A stretch of DNA of 12,959 nt from an uncultured Bacilli bacterium (GCA_910578745.1 CAJTSN010000024.1:13670-26628), one strand, 5' to 3'; shown: positions 7,098 to 12,938, counted from the first letter of the stretch. Made by a program: numbers and translations. Notes: generated by a model from the letters alone, not told the origin.

Positions 7098-7144
7098 TAC
7101 AATAAGATAACGAATCATTGTACAACCTAAGTAAAAAATACAAT
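7098..7144 (+). promoter_or_regulatory. Candidate control region of the M23 gene
   Basis: TACAAT (7098-7103) and ATTGTA (7117-7122) form an inverted repeat with a 13-base gap, and TTGTACAA (7118-7125) is itself a palindrome. A second TACAAT at 7139-7144 could be a -10 box, with TTGTAC (7118-7123) as -35 and a short 15-bp spacer. No single arrangement is convincing. Confidence 0.25.
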
Positions 7145-7170
7145 GGTTTAGAAGAAAAGGAGGTGAGAAA

Positions 7171-8001
7171 TTGAGTCGTGTTTTGAAGGACGGAGATCAT
7201 CAAATTACAGTGGGATATGGGACTTCACACAAAGCAGTGGATTTAGTGAAATACAAAAATAAATCAGATTTTGTAATTGCTCACAGTAGGGGAAAAGTGA
7301 TTTTTATACAAACTGGTTTTAAAAATGAAAAGGGAAGTACAGGAAATCGCTCTTATGGAAATTGTGTAAGAATTGAACATAAAGATGGATATACGACTTT
7401 ATATGCGCATTTATCTAAAGTTTATGTAAAAAAGGGACAATTTGTAGAGCAAGGACAAGTTATTGGAAAAATGGGAGATACAGGAAATGCTTATGGCATA
7501 CATTTACATTTTGAATTACGAAAAGGTGATGCATTACTAAATCCTATTCCTTATTTGAATGCAGATTTACCTATTTCGAAAGAGCGGATTTCTTGCATAT
7601 ATCGTGTATGGGATAATGTACAAAGAAAGTGGCTCCCTAAGGTAGAAAATAAAGAAGGTTATGCTGGCAATTTTGGACATTCCATTGGTGGATTTCAGAT
7701 GATTACAGAAGGAGGAGGCGTTACTAAGATTAGAGCTCATGTTTTAAATGAAGTTTGGCTAGAGCAAGTCGTTGATAAAGCGTTTGGGGATAAAAATACA
7801 GATTATGCTGGAATAAAAGGAAGAGCCATTGACGGAATTGCCATTTGGAGCGAATACGGAGATGCTACTTACCGTGCACATATAAAAAATGGTAAGTGGC
7901 TTCCTTGGATTCACGGAAAATATGATATAAAAAATCCAGAGGGATATGCAGGTATTTTGGGACAAGAAATCGATGCAATACAAGTCTATATTAAAGATTA
8001 A
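7171..8001 (+). CDS. M23 (LytM-type) peptidase with wall-binding-like repeats, endolysin-like
   Basis: This 276-residue protein combines an M23 zinc endopeptidase domain (about 10-128) with a C-terminal region of two related segments. The zinc and catalytic residues are in place: H20 and D24 (HKAVD), H80 (LYAH), and H111/H113 in IHLHFEL. Such enzymes cut peptide bridges in peptidoglycan. The C-terminal segments (about 143-178 and 233-274) share a Y-R start, a KWLP motif and a GYAG..G..I..(I/F)Q end, recalling C-terminal domains of GH25/M23 phage lysins. The start is TTG 7171 behind a perfect AAGGAGGTGA (7157-7166). There is no signal peptide or membrane anchor, so export would need a holin or lysis, which suggests a prophage leftover. 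No holin or other phage gene is adjacent. It has its own terminator. Confidence 0.88.
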   Translation: MSRVLKDGDHQITVGYGTSHKAVDLVKYKNKSDFVIAHSRGKVIFIQTGFKNEKGSTGNRSYGNCVRIEHKDGYTTLYAHLSKVYVKKGQFVEQGQVIGKMGDTGNAYGIHLHFELRKGDALLNPIPYLNADLPISKERISCIYRVWDNVQRKWLPKVENKEGYAGNFGHSIGGFQMITEGGGVTKIRAHVLNEVWLEQVVDKAFGDKNTDYAGIKGRAIDGIAIWSEYGDATYRAHIKNGKWLPWIHGKYDIKNPEGYAGILGQEIDAIQVYIKD

Positions 8002-8041
8002 AATGTATAGAAAGACGTTTATAAAACATAATTTTCTATTT

Positions 8042-8072
8042 AAAATGGATTCTTTTTATGGAGTCCATTTTT
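8042..8072 (+). terminator. Intrinsic terminator after the M23 gene
   Basis: AAAATGGATTC pairs with GAGTCCATTTT (11 bp, one G-U) around an 8-base loop and ends in T. It lies 40 bp after the stop codon. Confidence 0.8.
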
Positions 8073-8078
8073 GTAAAT

Positions 8079-8112
8079 AAAAAAAGTAAAATGCAAGAAT
8101 TTTACCTTTTTT
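8079..8112 (-). terminator. Intrinsic terminator of the yabG-veg operon
   Basis: GTAAAAT (8086-8092) pairs with ATTTTAC (8099-8105) around GCAAGA. It is flanked by an A-run on the left, which reads as a U-run in the leftward transcript, and by T on the right. It sits just beyond the veg stop codon and probably works in both directions. Confidence 0.75.
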
Positions 8113-8117
8113 ATATG

Positions 8118-8336
8118 TCAAAATGTAATACGTATTGTTCGTGTAATAATATCAGAGTAAGAGAAAGACTTTATTTTATTCTCCTCATTTTTCATCTCCA
8201 CTAAGAAAATTCGATTATAAAGTTCTTTAATCGTTACATTATACTCCTCATACTTATTTCTTCCTAAATGATATTTTATAGTTGCAGCATCTCCCAAATG
8301 GTGTTCTAGTTCATTTTTTACCTTTTCAATGTTCAT
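8118..8336 (-). CDS. veg: Veg family protein (DUF1021)
   Basis: This 72-residue protein matches Veg, a small abundant cytoplasmic protein of Bacillota linked in B. subtilis to biofilm-gene control and spore outgrowth. Landmarks are the N-terminal helix IEKVKNELEHHLGD, the basic stretch KYHLGRNKYEE and the conserved end SFSYSDIITRTIRITF, parallel to the B. subtilis ending SYSYADILTETVELTF. It is a little shorter than the usual roughly 85 residues at the N-terminus. Two ATGs follow AGGAGG (8347-8342 on the minus strand); the one at 8336 has workable 5-base spacing, whereas the one at 8340 is only 1 base away. It lies 9 bp after yabG on the same strand, as in Bacillus. Its stop is TGA, at the expected family end, which shows that TGA terminates in this organism. 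Confidence 0.9.
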   Translation of the reverse strand: MNIEKVKNELEHHLGDAATIKYHLGRNKYEEYNVTIKELYNRIFLVEMKNEENKIKSFSYSDIITRTIRITF

Positions 8337-8345
8337 GCATTCCTC

Positions 8346-9119
8346 CTATCTAGGATATCCAACATACATTGTGCCTTTAGTAATAATTCCTCCCATGCCA
8401 TCTGAACCATACTTTGTACATTCTAAAATTTCTTTAATTTGAATATCTTTATTTATATTCGACATACTCATCTTTACAGCAATAATGGCAGGGTCTAAGG
8501 CATGGATATTAATTCGTTTTGGACTTGAAGCAAAATTCGCACCTGCTTTGATTAAATCCTCATAAGAAGATTGACATCCACCAGCGATAATAATCAGTTT
8601 TTCATGGCTTTTTTCATATTTTCTTGCTTCTTTTATGGCATTTACATAAAACGCACTATTTTTATAGTTAGCGATATCTTCCCGATTTCCTCTTTTTTTT
8701 AAATAAGCATCATGTCCAGTAATGACTACAATATTTGGATTATATTCTTTTAATAAATTATTTATTTTTCCTGCAATATCACATTCCTTTTCATGAAGAC
8801 CAATCGCCCATATATTTGCTTCTTTATAATATTTTAGTGATTTTTCTAAATAATTTTTATCTCCATCAATATGTAAGATTTTACCCGGCAAGTAAAAATA
8901 ATCGTTTCTGTCTAAAGTTACTGGTTTAATACGTTCTAGAAATTCAGAATCATCCTCTTCTTTTTCTACTTTTTCTAAGTCTTCTTCTAAAGCATCTGCA
9001 CAGAGTCGAATACTTTTACCTATTAAATAATAGGTATCTTCTTCAATTCGATCAATGACAAAAACGATATCATGTCCATACGATATTCGAGTTACCATGT
9101 CGCCCACTTGAAATTTCAT
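8346..9119 (-). CDS. yabG: YabG, sporulation-specific cysteine protease
   Basis: This 257-residue protein belongs to the YabG family (peptidase U57), proteases made during sporulation that trim spore-coat proteins and, in Clostridioides difficile, pre-pro-germination factors. Family landmarks are the N-terminal VGDMVTRISYGHDIVFVI, PGKILHIDGD (78-87), VVITGHDAYLKKRG (131-144), IIAGGCQSSYEDLIKAGANF (177-196) and the very conserved tail beginning NIHALDPAIIAVK (204-216). H136 and C182 are the candidate catalytic pair; their 46-residue spacing equals that of H161/C207 as I recall them for C. difficile YabG. It is somewhat shorter than the Bacillus protein (about 290). It is first in a two-gene unit with veg. 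GGTGATGG just upstream of ATG 9119 supports the start. No clear sporulation-sigma promoter was identified. Confidence 0.95.
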   Translation of the reverse strand: MKFQVGDMVTRISYGHDIVFVIDRIEEDTYYLIGKSIRLCADALEEDLEKVEKEEDDSEFLERIKPVTLDRNDYFYLPGKILHIDGDKNYLEKSLKYYKEANIWAIGLHEKECDIAGKINNLLKEYNPNIVVITGHDAYLKKRGNREDIANYKNSAFYVNAIKEARKYEKSHEKLIIIAGGCQSSYEDLIKAGANFASSPKRINIHALDPAIIAVKMSMSNINKDIQIKEILECTKYGSDGMGGIITKGTMYVGYPR

Positions 9120-9349
9120 ACCATCACCTACATAAGAATATGACTATAAAATGAATTTATGCGAAAAAGGAAAGAATTTTGGAGGAAAGTAGACATTCTT
9201 ATTTTATATGGAATGGCTAAAAATACATAAAAAAATACTTATCTATATTTTAGTAAATTCAACAATTTTTTAAAGAAGGTCCAAATGGGAAACTTGCTAT
9301 AGTATTAAGAATTTTTTTTGAATTAGATGAAAATTTTGTCTATTTAGTA

Positions 9350-9378
9350 TTGATTTTATAAAAAATATAAGATACAAT
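9350..9378 (+). promoter_or_regulatory. Sigma-A-type promoter of spoVG
   Basis: TTGATT (9350-9355) and TACAAT (9373-9378) are separated by 17 bp, placing a start about 27 bases before the ATG. In B. subtilis spoVG is transcribed by sigma-H; I see no clear sigma-H element here. Confidence 0.65.
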
Positions 9379-9411
9379 AAACTTGTAGGATACTGAAAGG
9401 AGTATAGAAAC

Positions 9412-9675
9412 ATGAAAATAACATCAGTAAACGTACGTATCACTGAAAAGGAAGATTCAAGAATGAAAGGTATTGCATCTATTTTATTGGATGATTGCTT
9501 TGCTATTCATGATATCAGAATTATTGAAGGAGATAATGGATTGTTTATTGCTATGCCAAGTCGTAAAACAGCGACAGGTGGTTATCGTGATATAGCACAT
9601 CCAATTACGCCAGAGTGCCGTAAGGTATTCGAAACTGCTATTTTAGATGCTTATAAAAAAGAAGTTGGCGAATAG
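9412..9675 (+). CDS. spoVG: SpoVG, RNA/DNA-binding regulator
   Basis: This 87-residue protein is a clear SpoVG. The family core KITSVNVRI, ASILLDDCFAIHDIRIIEG, GLFIAMPSRK and YRDIAHPITPECR runs over almost its full length. SpoVG is a small dimeric nucleic-acid-binding regulator that affects sporulation septation in Bacillus and virulence or capsule genes in Staphylococcus and Listeria. The start ATG 9412 follows GAAAGGAG (9395-9402) with 9 bases between. It has its own promoter and a strong terminator, so it is monocistronic. It is divergent from yabG-veg. In B. subtilis yabG, veg and spoVG lie in one neighbourhood with sspF, ispE, purR and yabJ between; those genes are missing here. Confidence 0.97.
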   Translation: MKITSVNVRITEKEDSRMKGIASILLDDCFAIHDIRIIEGDNGLFIAMPSRKTATGGYRDIAHPITPECRKVFETAILDAYKKEVGE

Positions 9676-9680
9676 AGTTT

Positions 9681-9711
9681 AAAAAATTAGTTTAACGACT
9701 AATTTTTTTTT
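9681..9711 (+). terminator. Strong intrinsic terminator after spoVG
   Basis: AAAAAATTAGT and ACTAATTTTTT form a perfect 11-bp stem around TTAACG, followed by more T. It begins 5 bases after the stop codon. Confidence 0.9.
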
Positions 9712-9728
9712 GCGTTTTTTTAAATAAG

Positions 9729-9755
9729 TTGACAAAATGATGGGGGAGGTATAAT
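9729..9755 (+). promoter_or_regulatory. Consensus promoter boxes with a short 15-bp spacer
   Basis: TTGACA (9729-9734) and TATAAT (9750-9755) are both perfect, but only 15 bp separate them instead of about 17. The spacer contains GGGGG (9742-9746). The boxes lie 35 bp before the surface-protein start. The short spacer should reduce activity unless the spacing is changed or helped by an activator. Confidence 0.65.
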
Positions 9756-9789
9756 AAAAGCATAATAGTAAGTAGAGGAGGAAAGAAAT

Positions 9790-10815
9790 ATGAGTGAGAA
9801 AAAGAAACATAGAGTTCGAATAGGAATTGAAGTTGTATTCCTCTGCATGATCGTTGCCATATTAGGAACGAATGCAGCGAGTAGTAACCCCCCATCAAAT
9901 GGAGTCAGTTATGGAAAGAATAATCAAACTACTGTAGAAGTCGCTTTAAATGATTTATATACAAAAGCAAACTATGGAAATGCAACCGCTGCTCAAATAT
10001 TAAAAGGAAAAACAGCATTGGTTGGAGGAAAACAAGTTACAGGAACGTATGAAGCACCAAATATAGAAAGTCAGACACCTGGAGATGCAACCCAGTATGA
10101 TATTGCACAAGGAAAGATAGCATGGGTAAACGGTGAAAGAATAGTTGGGAAAAAGCAGTTCACAGTTATTACTAATTTTTTAAAAGTAGGCGATTATGTC
10201 AAATATACGCCCAACAGAACATCTTATAAAGTATCTGCATCAGATACAGGATATGTTTCTGATCAAAGCATAAGACCGAATGCATTAGATAGTTGGAGAA
10301 TAATTAGAATAAATGATGATGGAACTATAGAAATGGTGTCAGTAAATATTTCGGATAAGATAGTGTTTAATGGTGAGACAGGCTATAAAAATTACGTAGG
10401 AACATTAAATAAAATAGCTAAAGCCTATGAAACAGAAGGAATAACAGTAGGTTCAAGGGCTCTAGGATATGATGCAAATCAGGCCAACGAATATCTAACA
10501 TCAATAGCTAAAAATGGGAATCCAGATTATGGATATAGCACTGACATGGATTTAATGAGTGATGCTGGTATGACGAGAGCAAGTAATGGAACTTACTATT
10601 TGGCTTCACGGGCTAATTTTGATATAAGTAAGGATTCGTTGTATTCAAAGCATTTAAGTGGAGGAAAATATAGCATACGTGTAGTTGGTTTCAGACCGAC
10701 TTATTGGTACTATAGTTGTATCAGTGGATGTATGGGTGATTCATGTTGTGGTACTGTTAGTAGCAGCCCAGGTTGGTCTATTTGGAGAACGTATGGGGGG
10801 GGATCCGATAGATGA
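9790..10815 (+). CDS. Secreted surface protein, frameshifted at a G8 tract
   Basis: The frame encodes 341 residues and ends prematurely after GGGSDR. A hydrophobic segment (about 11-28) followed by TNA-ASSN looks like a Sec signal peptide. Two tandem short repeats follow (68-85 ILKGKTALVGGKQVTGTY and 105-122 IAQGKIAWVNGERIVGKK), then a domain of about 130-340 with VGDYVKYTP, SWRIIRINDDGTIEMVS, GYKNYVGTLN and YYLASRANF. These are familiar from large families of secreted proteins in gut Bacillota, whose function I do not know. Relatives end in a (G)xRPVV-type motif, which here lies in another frame at 10802-10939. The join is at eight G (10795-10802), and seven G would give a 382-residue protein. 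A cysteine cluster (C310, C314, C319, C320) lies near the join. AGAGGAGG (9774-9781) supports ATG 9790. It could be phase-variable, a pseudogene or a sequencing error. Confidence 0.8.
   Translation: MSEKKKHRVRIGIEVVFLCMIVAILGTNAASSNPPSNGVSYGKNNQTTVEVALNDLYTKANYGNATAAQILKGKTALVGGKQVTGTYEAPNIESQTPGDATQYDIAQGKIAWVNGERIVGKKQFTVITNFLKVGDYVKYTPNRTSYKVSASDTGYVSDQSIRPNALDSWRIIRINDDGTIEMVSVNISDKIVFNGETGYKNYVGTLNKIAKAYETEGITVGSRALGYDANQANEYLTSIAKNGNPDYGYSTDMDLMSDAGMTRASNGTYYLASRANFDISKDSLYSKHLSGGKYSIRVVGFRPTYWYYSCISGCMGDSCCGTVSSSPGWSIWRTYGGGSDR
10795..10802 (+). repeat. Homopolymer G8 tract in the surface-protein gene
   Basis: Eight consecutive G occur in a genome where such runs are rare. As read, the frame goes GGG GGG GGA TCC and stops 10 bases later. 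With one G fewer it reads GGG GGG GAT CCG and continues to 10939. Long G runs are known slippage sites in phase-variable surface genes of other bacteria. Confidence 0.9.
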
Positions 10816-10939
10816 CCATGTGAATTTATTTCCAGCTGGTAGCTCTTATGGAATGCGTCCAGTTGTGGTTGTGAAAGCTGATGCTTCATTATTGGGAGGA
10901 AGGGGTGAAGATAGTGATCCTTGGCTTTTTGGTATATAG
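10802..10939 (+). pseudogene. Displaced C-terminus of the surface protein
   Basis: In the +1 frame after the G8 tract, 45 codons read DPIDDHVNLFPAGSSYGMRP and then VVVVKADASLLGGRGEDSDP, ending WLFGI and TAG at 10937-10939. The (Y)GxRPVV and G-G-G-x-x-x-D-P-W/Y pattern is the characteristic end of this secreted-protein family, so the segment belongs to the gene at 9790. The frame is also open upstream of the tract (from 10685), but that part overlaps the true coding frame and has no ribosome site. There is no sign of independent translation. Confidence 0.8.
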
Positions 10940-11049
10940 TGTAGAGATATAAATATATTTATAGAATTGGTGTCTAGAATGATATGGAACAATGTACGGA
11001 ATTTTATTTAAGTGGCTCAATAATATATAAATAATGAAATATCAAAAGG

Positions 11050-11082
11050 AAAGGAATTTAGATTTACTTCTAAATTCTTTTT
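11050..11082 (+). terminator. Intrinsic terminator after the surface-protein gene
   Basis: AAAGGAATTTAGA pairs with TCTAAATTCTTTTT (13 bp, one G-U) around TTTACT and ends in T. It lies about 110 bp after the displaced stop codon at 10939, consistent with a transcript that covers both reading frames. Confidence 0.85.
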
Positions 11083-11111
11083 CTATATAACTATTTTCTA
11101 TCATTTACTAC

Positions 11112-11140
11112 TTGACAATATATAATAGTTGATATATAGT
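11112..11140 (+). promoter_or_regulatory. Promoter of the padR operon
   Basis: TTGACA (11112-11117) and TATAGT (11135-11140) are spaced by 17 bp. Transcription would begin near 11147, close to the ribosome site, so the leader is very short. Confidence 0.7.
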
Positions 11141-11144
11141 ATTA
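11123..11144 (+). promoter_or_regulatory. Candidate PadR operator over the -10 box
   Basis: A 22-bp imperfect dyad has arms TAATA and TATTA and an ATAT centre, with 8 of 11 positions symmetric. It covers the -10 box of the padR promoter. PadR regulators commonly repress their own operons from such sites. AT-rich sequence makes chance symmetry likely, so this is tentative. Confidence 0.35.
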
Positions 11145-11160
11145 GCAGAGGTGATGGCCT

Positions 11161-11484
11161 ATTCATACACAAATGAAAAAAGGAGTTTTAGAATTAATTG
11201 TTCTACTTTGTGTTAAGAAGAAGGACCGTTATGGATATGAACTCATAGAAGAAGTTTCTAAAGTCGTTGATGTTAATGATGGAACCGTTTATCCCATTTT
11301 AAAAAGGCTAACCAATGAGAAATATTTTGATACATATTTAGTTGAATCTACAGAAGGACCACCTAGAAAATATTATAAAATGACAACTTTAGGTTTAGAA
11401 AAGTTAGAGGAGCAGTTAAAAATATGGAAGGTTTTTTCTTCTTCTGTCACAAAATTTATTAAGGAGTGTGAAAAGAGTGAATAA
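11161..11484 (+). CDS. PadR-family transcriptional repressor
   Basis: This is a winged-helix repressor of about 107 residues of the short PadR type that pairs with DUF1700 genes. The core reads KKGVLELIVLLC, RYGYELIEEVSK, the recognition part DVNDGTVYPILKRL, the wing ending GPPRKYYKMT, and a C-terminal dimerisation helix. The only ATG is at 11173, but the ribosome site AGAGGTGAT (11147-11155) is too far from it. From ATT 11161 the protein would begin (M)HTQMKKGVLEL, matching the MNTQFKKGVLEL-type beginning of relatives, with about 7-base spacing. I therefore favour the rare AUU start. ATG 11154 has good spacing but is out of frame. The gene overlaps the next by 8 bp. It probably represses its own operon through 11123-11144. 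Confidence 0.9.
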   Translation: MHTQMKKGVLELIVLLCVKKKDRYGYELIEEVSKVVDVNDGTVYPILKRLTNEKYFDTYLVESTEGPPRKYYKMTTLGLEKLEEQLKIWKVFSSSVTKFIKECEKSE

Positions 11485-12094
11485 AGAAAAATTTTTAAAA
11501 GAATTAGAGAAAAAATTAAAAGTATTAAGTCCAGAAGAAAAACAAGATATTTTAAATGAGTATGAAGATATTATTACTGAAAAAGTGAAGCATGGAAAAA
11601 CAGAGGAGGAAGCTGTAAAAGAATTTGGAGATTTGAATTCATTAAGTGAGGAAATTTTAAAATCTTATAAGATCGATCCTAAATATCAAAAAGGTGGGAA
11701 TGATTTTCTAAGTGATTGTGAAGATTTAATTAAAAAAGGTGCCCAGAAGTTGACAGAAGTAACCGAAGAGGTAGTAGATAGTATTAAGAAATCCGAAAAG
11801 GACATGGATTTAGAAATGATCTTTGAAATGGTAATTAAAATTGTTTTATTATTGATAGGAATAGGATTTTTACATATCCCATTTTGGATTATAAAAGAAA
11901 TTGGACAGTCTATTTTAGAAGGATTATCCTTTGGACACATGTTCTTTTTTCAAGGAAACGTAATTATCTTATTATGGAAAATATTAATTGAAGTTGCCTA
12001 TGTTGCTGTTTGTGCTCTTTTCGTTTTGGCTATTTTAAAAAAATCTGTACCACATAGTGATAAAGAAAATGCGAAAAAAAAAAAGAAACTTTAA
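11477..12094 (+). CDS. HAAS/DUF1700 membrane protein
   Basis: This 205-residue protein begins with a HAAS domain (about 1-66) containing LEKKLKVLSPEEKQDILNEY, then EEEAVKEFGDLNSLSEEIL. This helical module is found beside PadR regulators and is thought to talk to them. A charged linker follows (about 70-112), then two or three membrane helices (about 115-138 and 160-187) and a lysine-rich cytoplasmic tail. The start is GTG 11477, with AAGGAG (11461-11466) 10 bases upstream; an in-frame GTG at 11468 is only 1 base from that site. It overlaps the PadR gene by 8 bp, so the two are co-translated. The tail is encoded by an A11 tract shared with the next gene. The PadR-DUF1700 pair is widespread in Bacillota and is probably an envelope-stress or membrane-sensing unit, though its signal is unknown. 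Confidence 0.9.
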   Translation: MNKEKFLKELEKKLKVLSPEEKQDILNEYEDIITEKVKHGKTEEEAVKEFGDLNSLSEEILKSYKIDPKYQKGGNDFLSDCEDLIKKGAQKLTEVTEEVVDSIKKSEKDMDLEMIFEMVIKIVLLLIGIGFLHIPFWIIKEIGQSILEGLSFGHMFFFQGNVIILLWKILIEVAYVAVCALFVLAILKKSVPHSDKENAKKKKKL

Positions 12095-12869
12095 GGATGA
12101 AAAAATAGAAGAAAAGAAACAGGAAAATAGAAGGGAAGAAGGAAGCGTTGTAACAGGGACTTCAAGAGTATATAAAAGTCCTATAAGTGAAGTTCTTTTA
12201 GTATTATTAAAACTATTTATTTTCTTTGTTTTTACAGTTCCACTTATTTTATTGGCATTTGGAATTGCTACTGTTTTATGTATTCTTATTTATTTACTTA
12301 TTAAAGGAATTGGAATTTATGCACCATTTGTTTTGGTACTTGGTGTATTTACTCTCGTTGTATATATGGTTACTATTTTTATACATCTTTTATTTACAAA
12401 TAAAAAGATAAGTGCATGGCCCTTTTTTAGTAGTTTTATCTTGATTATTTTTGGGGGAATTTTCACGATTGAATATATTTGGTCTTTTACTTATCATACC
12501 GATCTTCAAACAGATAAATACAAAAAATCTGAAGAAAAATTTGAATTTGTGATTCATGATGGTCTTTATGTAGATTATGATGAAATTGAAATTGACAATT
12601 CCCTAGAAGAGGATAAGGTGAAAATTGTAGTAGAATATTATGATACTTTTTTTACTTTGGATAAAAAGGAATACACCTATCATGGAGAAGAGAATAAAAA
12701 AACAATTGCTTTTGATACGCAATTTATTAATAAATATAGTATCAATCGGTTTATAAATGAAATTGTGATTCAAGATTTGAAAAAACATGAGTTATATAAT
12801 TATTATTATCTTTTGAAACCTTATGTTAAAGTCTATGTGAATGAAAATGTGAAATCTAAGATTCGGTAA
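12069..12869 (+). CDS. Multi-pass membrane protein of unknown function, third gene of the padR operon
   Basis: This protein of about 266 residues does not match a family I can name. Residues 1-36 are extremely charged (MRKKKRNFKDEKIEEKK...). A hydrophobic block follows (about 41-80, one or two helices), then helices at about 82-108 and 118-140. The final region of about 125 residues is rich in Y, D, E and K, probably lies outside, and ends VYVNENVKSKIR. In relatives of this operon the third gene is often a membrane or DUF4097-type protein; nothing here proves that. The start is uncertain: ATG 12069 or GTG 12057, neither with a ribosome site. Both lie inside the end of the DUF1700 gene, and an A11 tract (12074-12084) immediately follows. 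Translation may depend on coupling or on slippage that fuses it to the preceding protein. Confidence 0.8.
   Translation: MRKKKRNFKDEKIEEKKQENRREEGSVVTGTSRVYKSPISEVLLVLLKLFIFFVFTVPLILLAFGIATVLCILIYLLIKGIGIYAPFVLVLGVFTLVVYMVTIFIHLLFTNKKISAWPFFSSFILIIFGGIFTIEYIWSFTYHTDLQTDKYKKSEEKFEFVIHDGLYVDYDEIEIDNSLEEDKVKIVVEYYDTFFTLDKKEYTYHGEENKKTIAFDTQFINKYSINRFINEIVIQDLKKHELYNYYYLLKPYVKVYVNENVKSKIR
12074..12084 (+). repeat. Homopolymer A11 tract in a gene overlap
   Basis: Eleven consecutive A lie where the last codons of the DUF1700 gene and the first codons of the next gene overlap. Loss of one A, or gain of two, in DNA or RNA would join the two frames into one protein of about 463 residues. Runs of nine or more A are known sites of RNA-polymerase slippage. 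Confidence 0.9.
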
Positions 12870-12886
12870 ATGCACTTTGTGCATTT
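12868..12886 (+). other. Small hairpin after the last gene
   Basis: AAATGCAC and GTGCATTT form a perfect 8-bp stem around TTT, overlapping the stop codon. No long T-run follows. It may stabilise the mRNA end or assist the terminator a few bases downstream. Confidence 0.5.
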
Positions 12887-12889
12887 CAG

Positions 12890-12938
12890 GCCGTTGACAA
12901 AGTCGATTTTTCAAATCGGCTTTGTCAATCGGCTTTTT
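12890..12938 (+). terminator. Strong intrinsic terminator of the padR operon
   Basis: TTGACAAAGTCGATTT pairs with AAATCGGCTTTGTCAA around TTC, with one G-U pair. The stem is extended by GCCG/CGGC after a small bulge, making about 20 bp, and TTTTT follows. It is the strongest terminator in the window. Confidence 0.92.

Noticed and set aside
9135..9162. Minus-strand CATATTCT with an upstream ATAAA, resembling a sporulation sigma-E/K promoter for yabG
   Set aside because: The spacing is a little short, and transcription would start inside the yabG ribosome site, leaving almost no leader.
9692..9898. Minus-strand open frame overlapping the start of the surface-protein gene
   Set aside because: It lies antisense to the spoVG terminator, the promoter boxes and the signal peptide region, and has no ribosome site or recognisable family.
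10685..10801. Independent start for the frame that ends at 10939
   Set aside because: This part overlaps the clear coding frame of the surface protein and has no ribosome site. Only the segment after the G8 tract reads like protein of the family.
10640..10939. Variable region of a diversity-generating retroelement target, given a C-terminal domain rich in Y, W, C and S
   Set aside because: There is no reverse transcriptase, no template repeat and no adenine-biased codon pattern in the window. Relatives of this family are naturally variable between ASR and RPVV.
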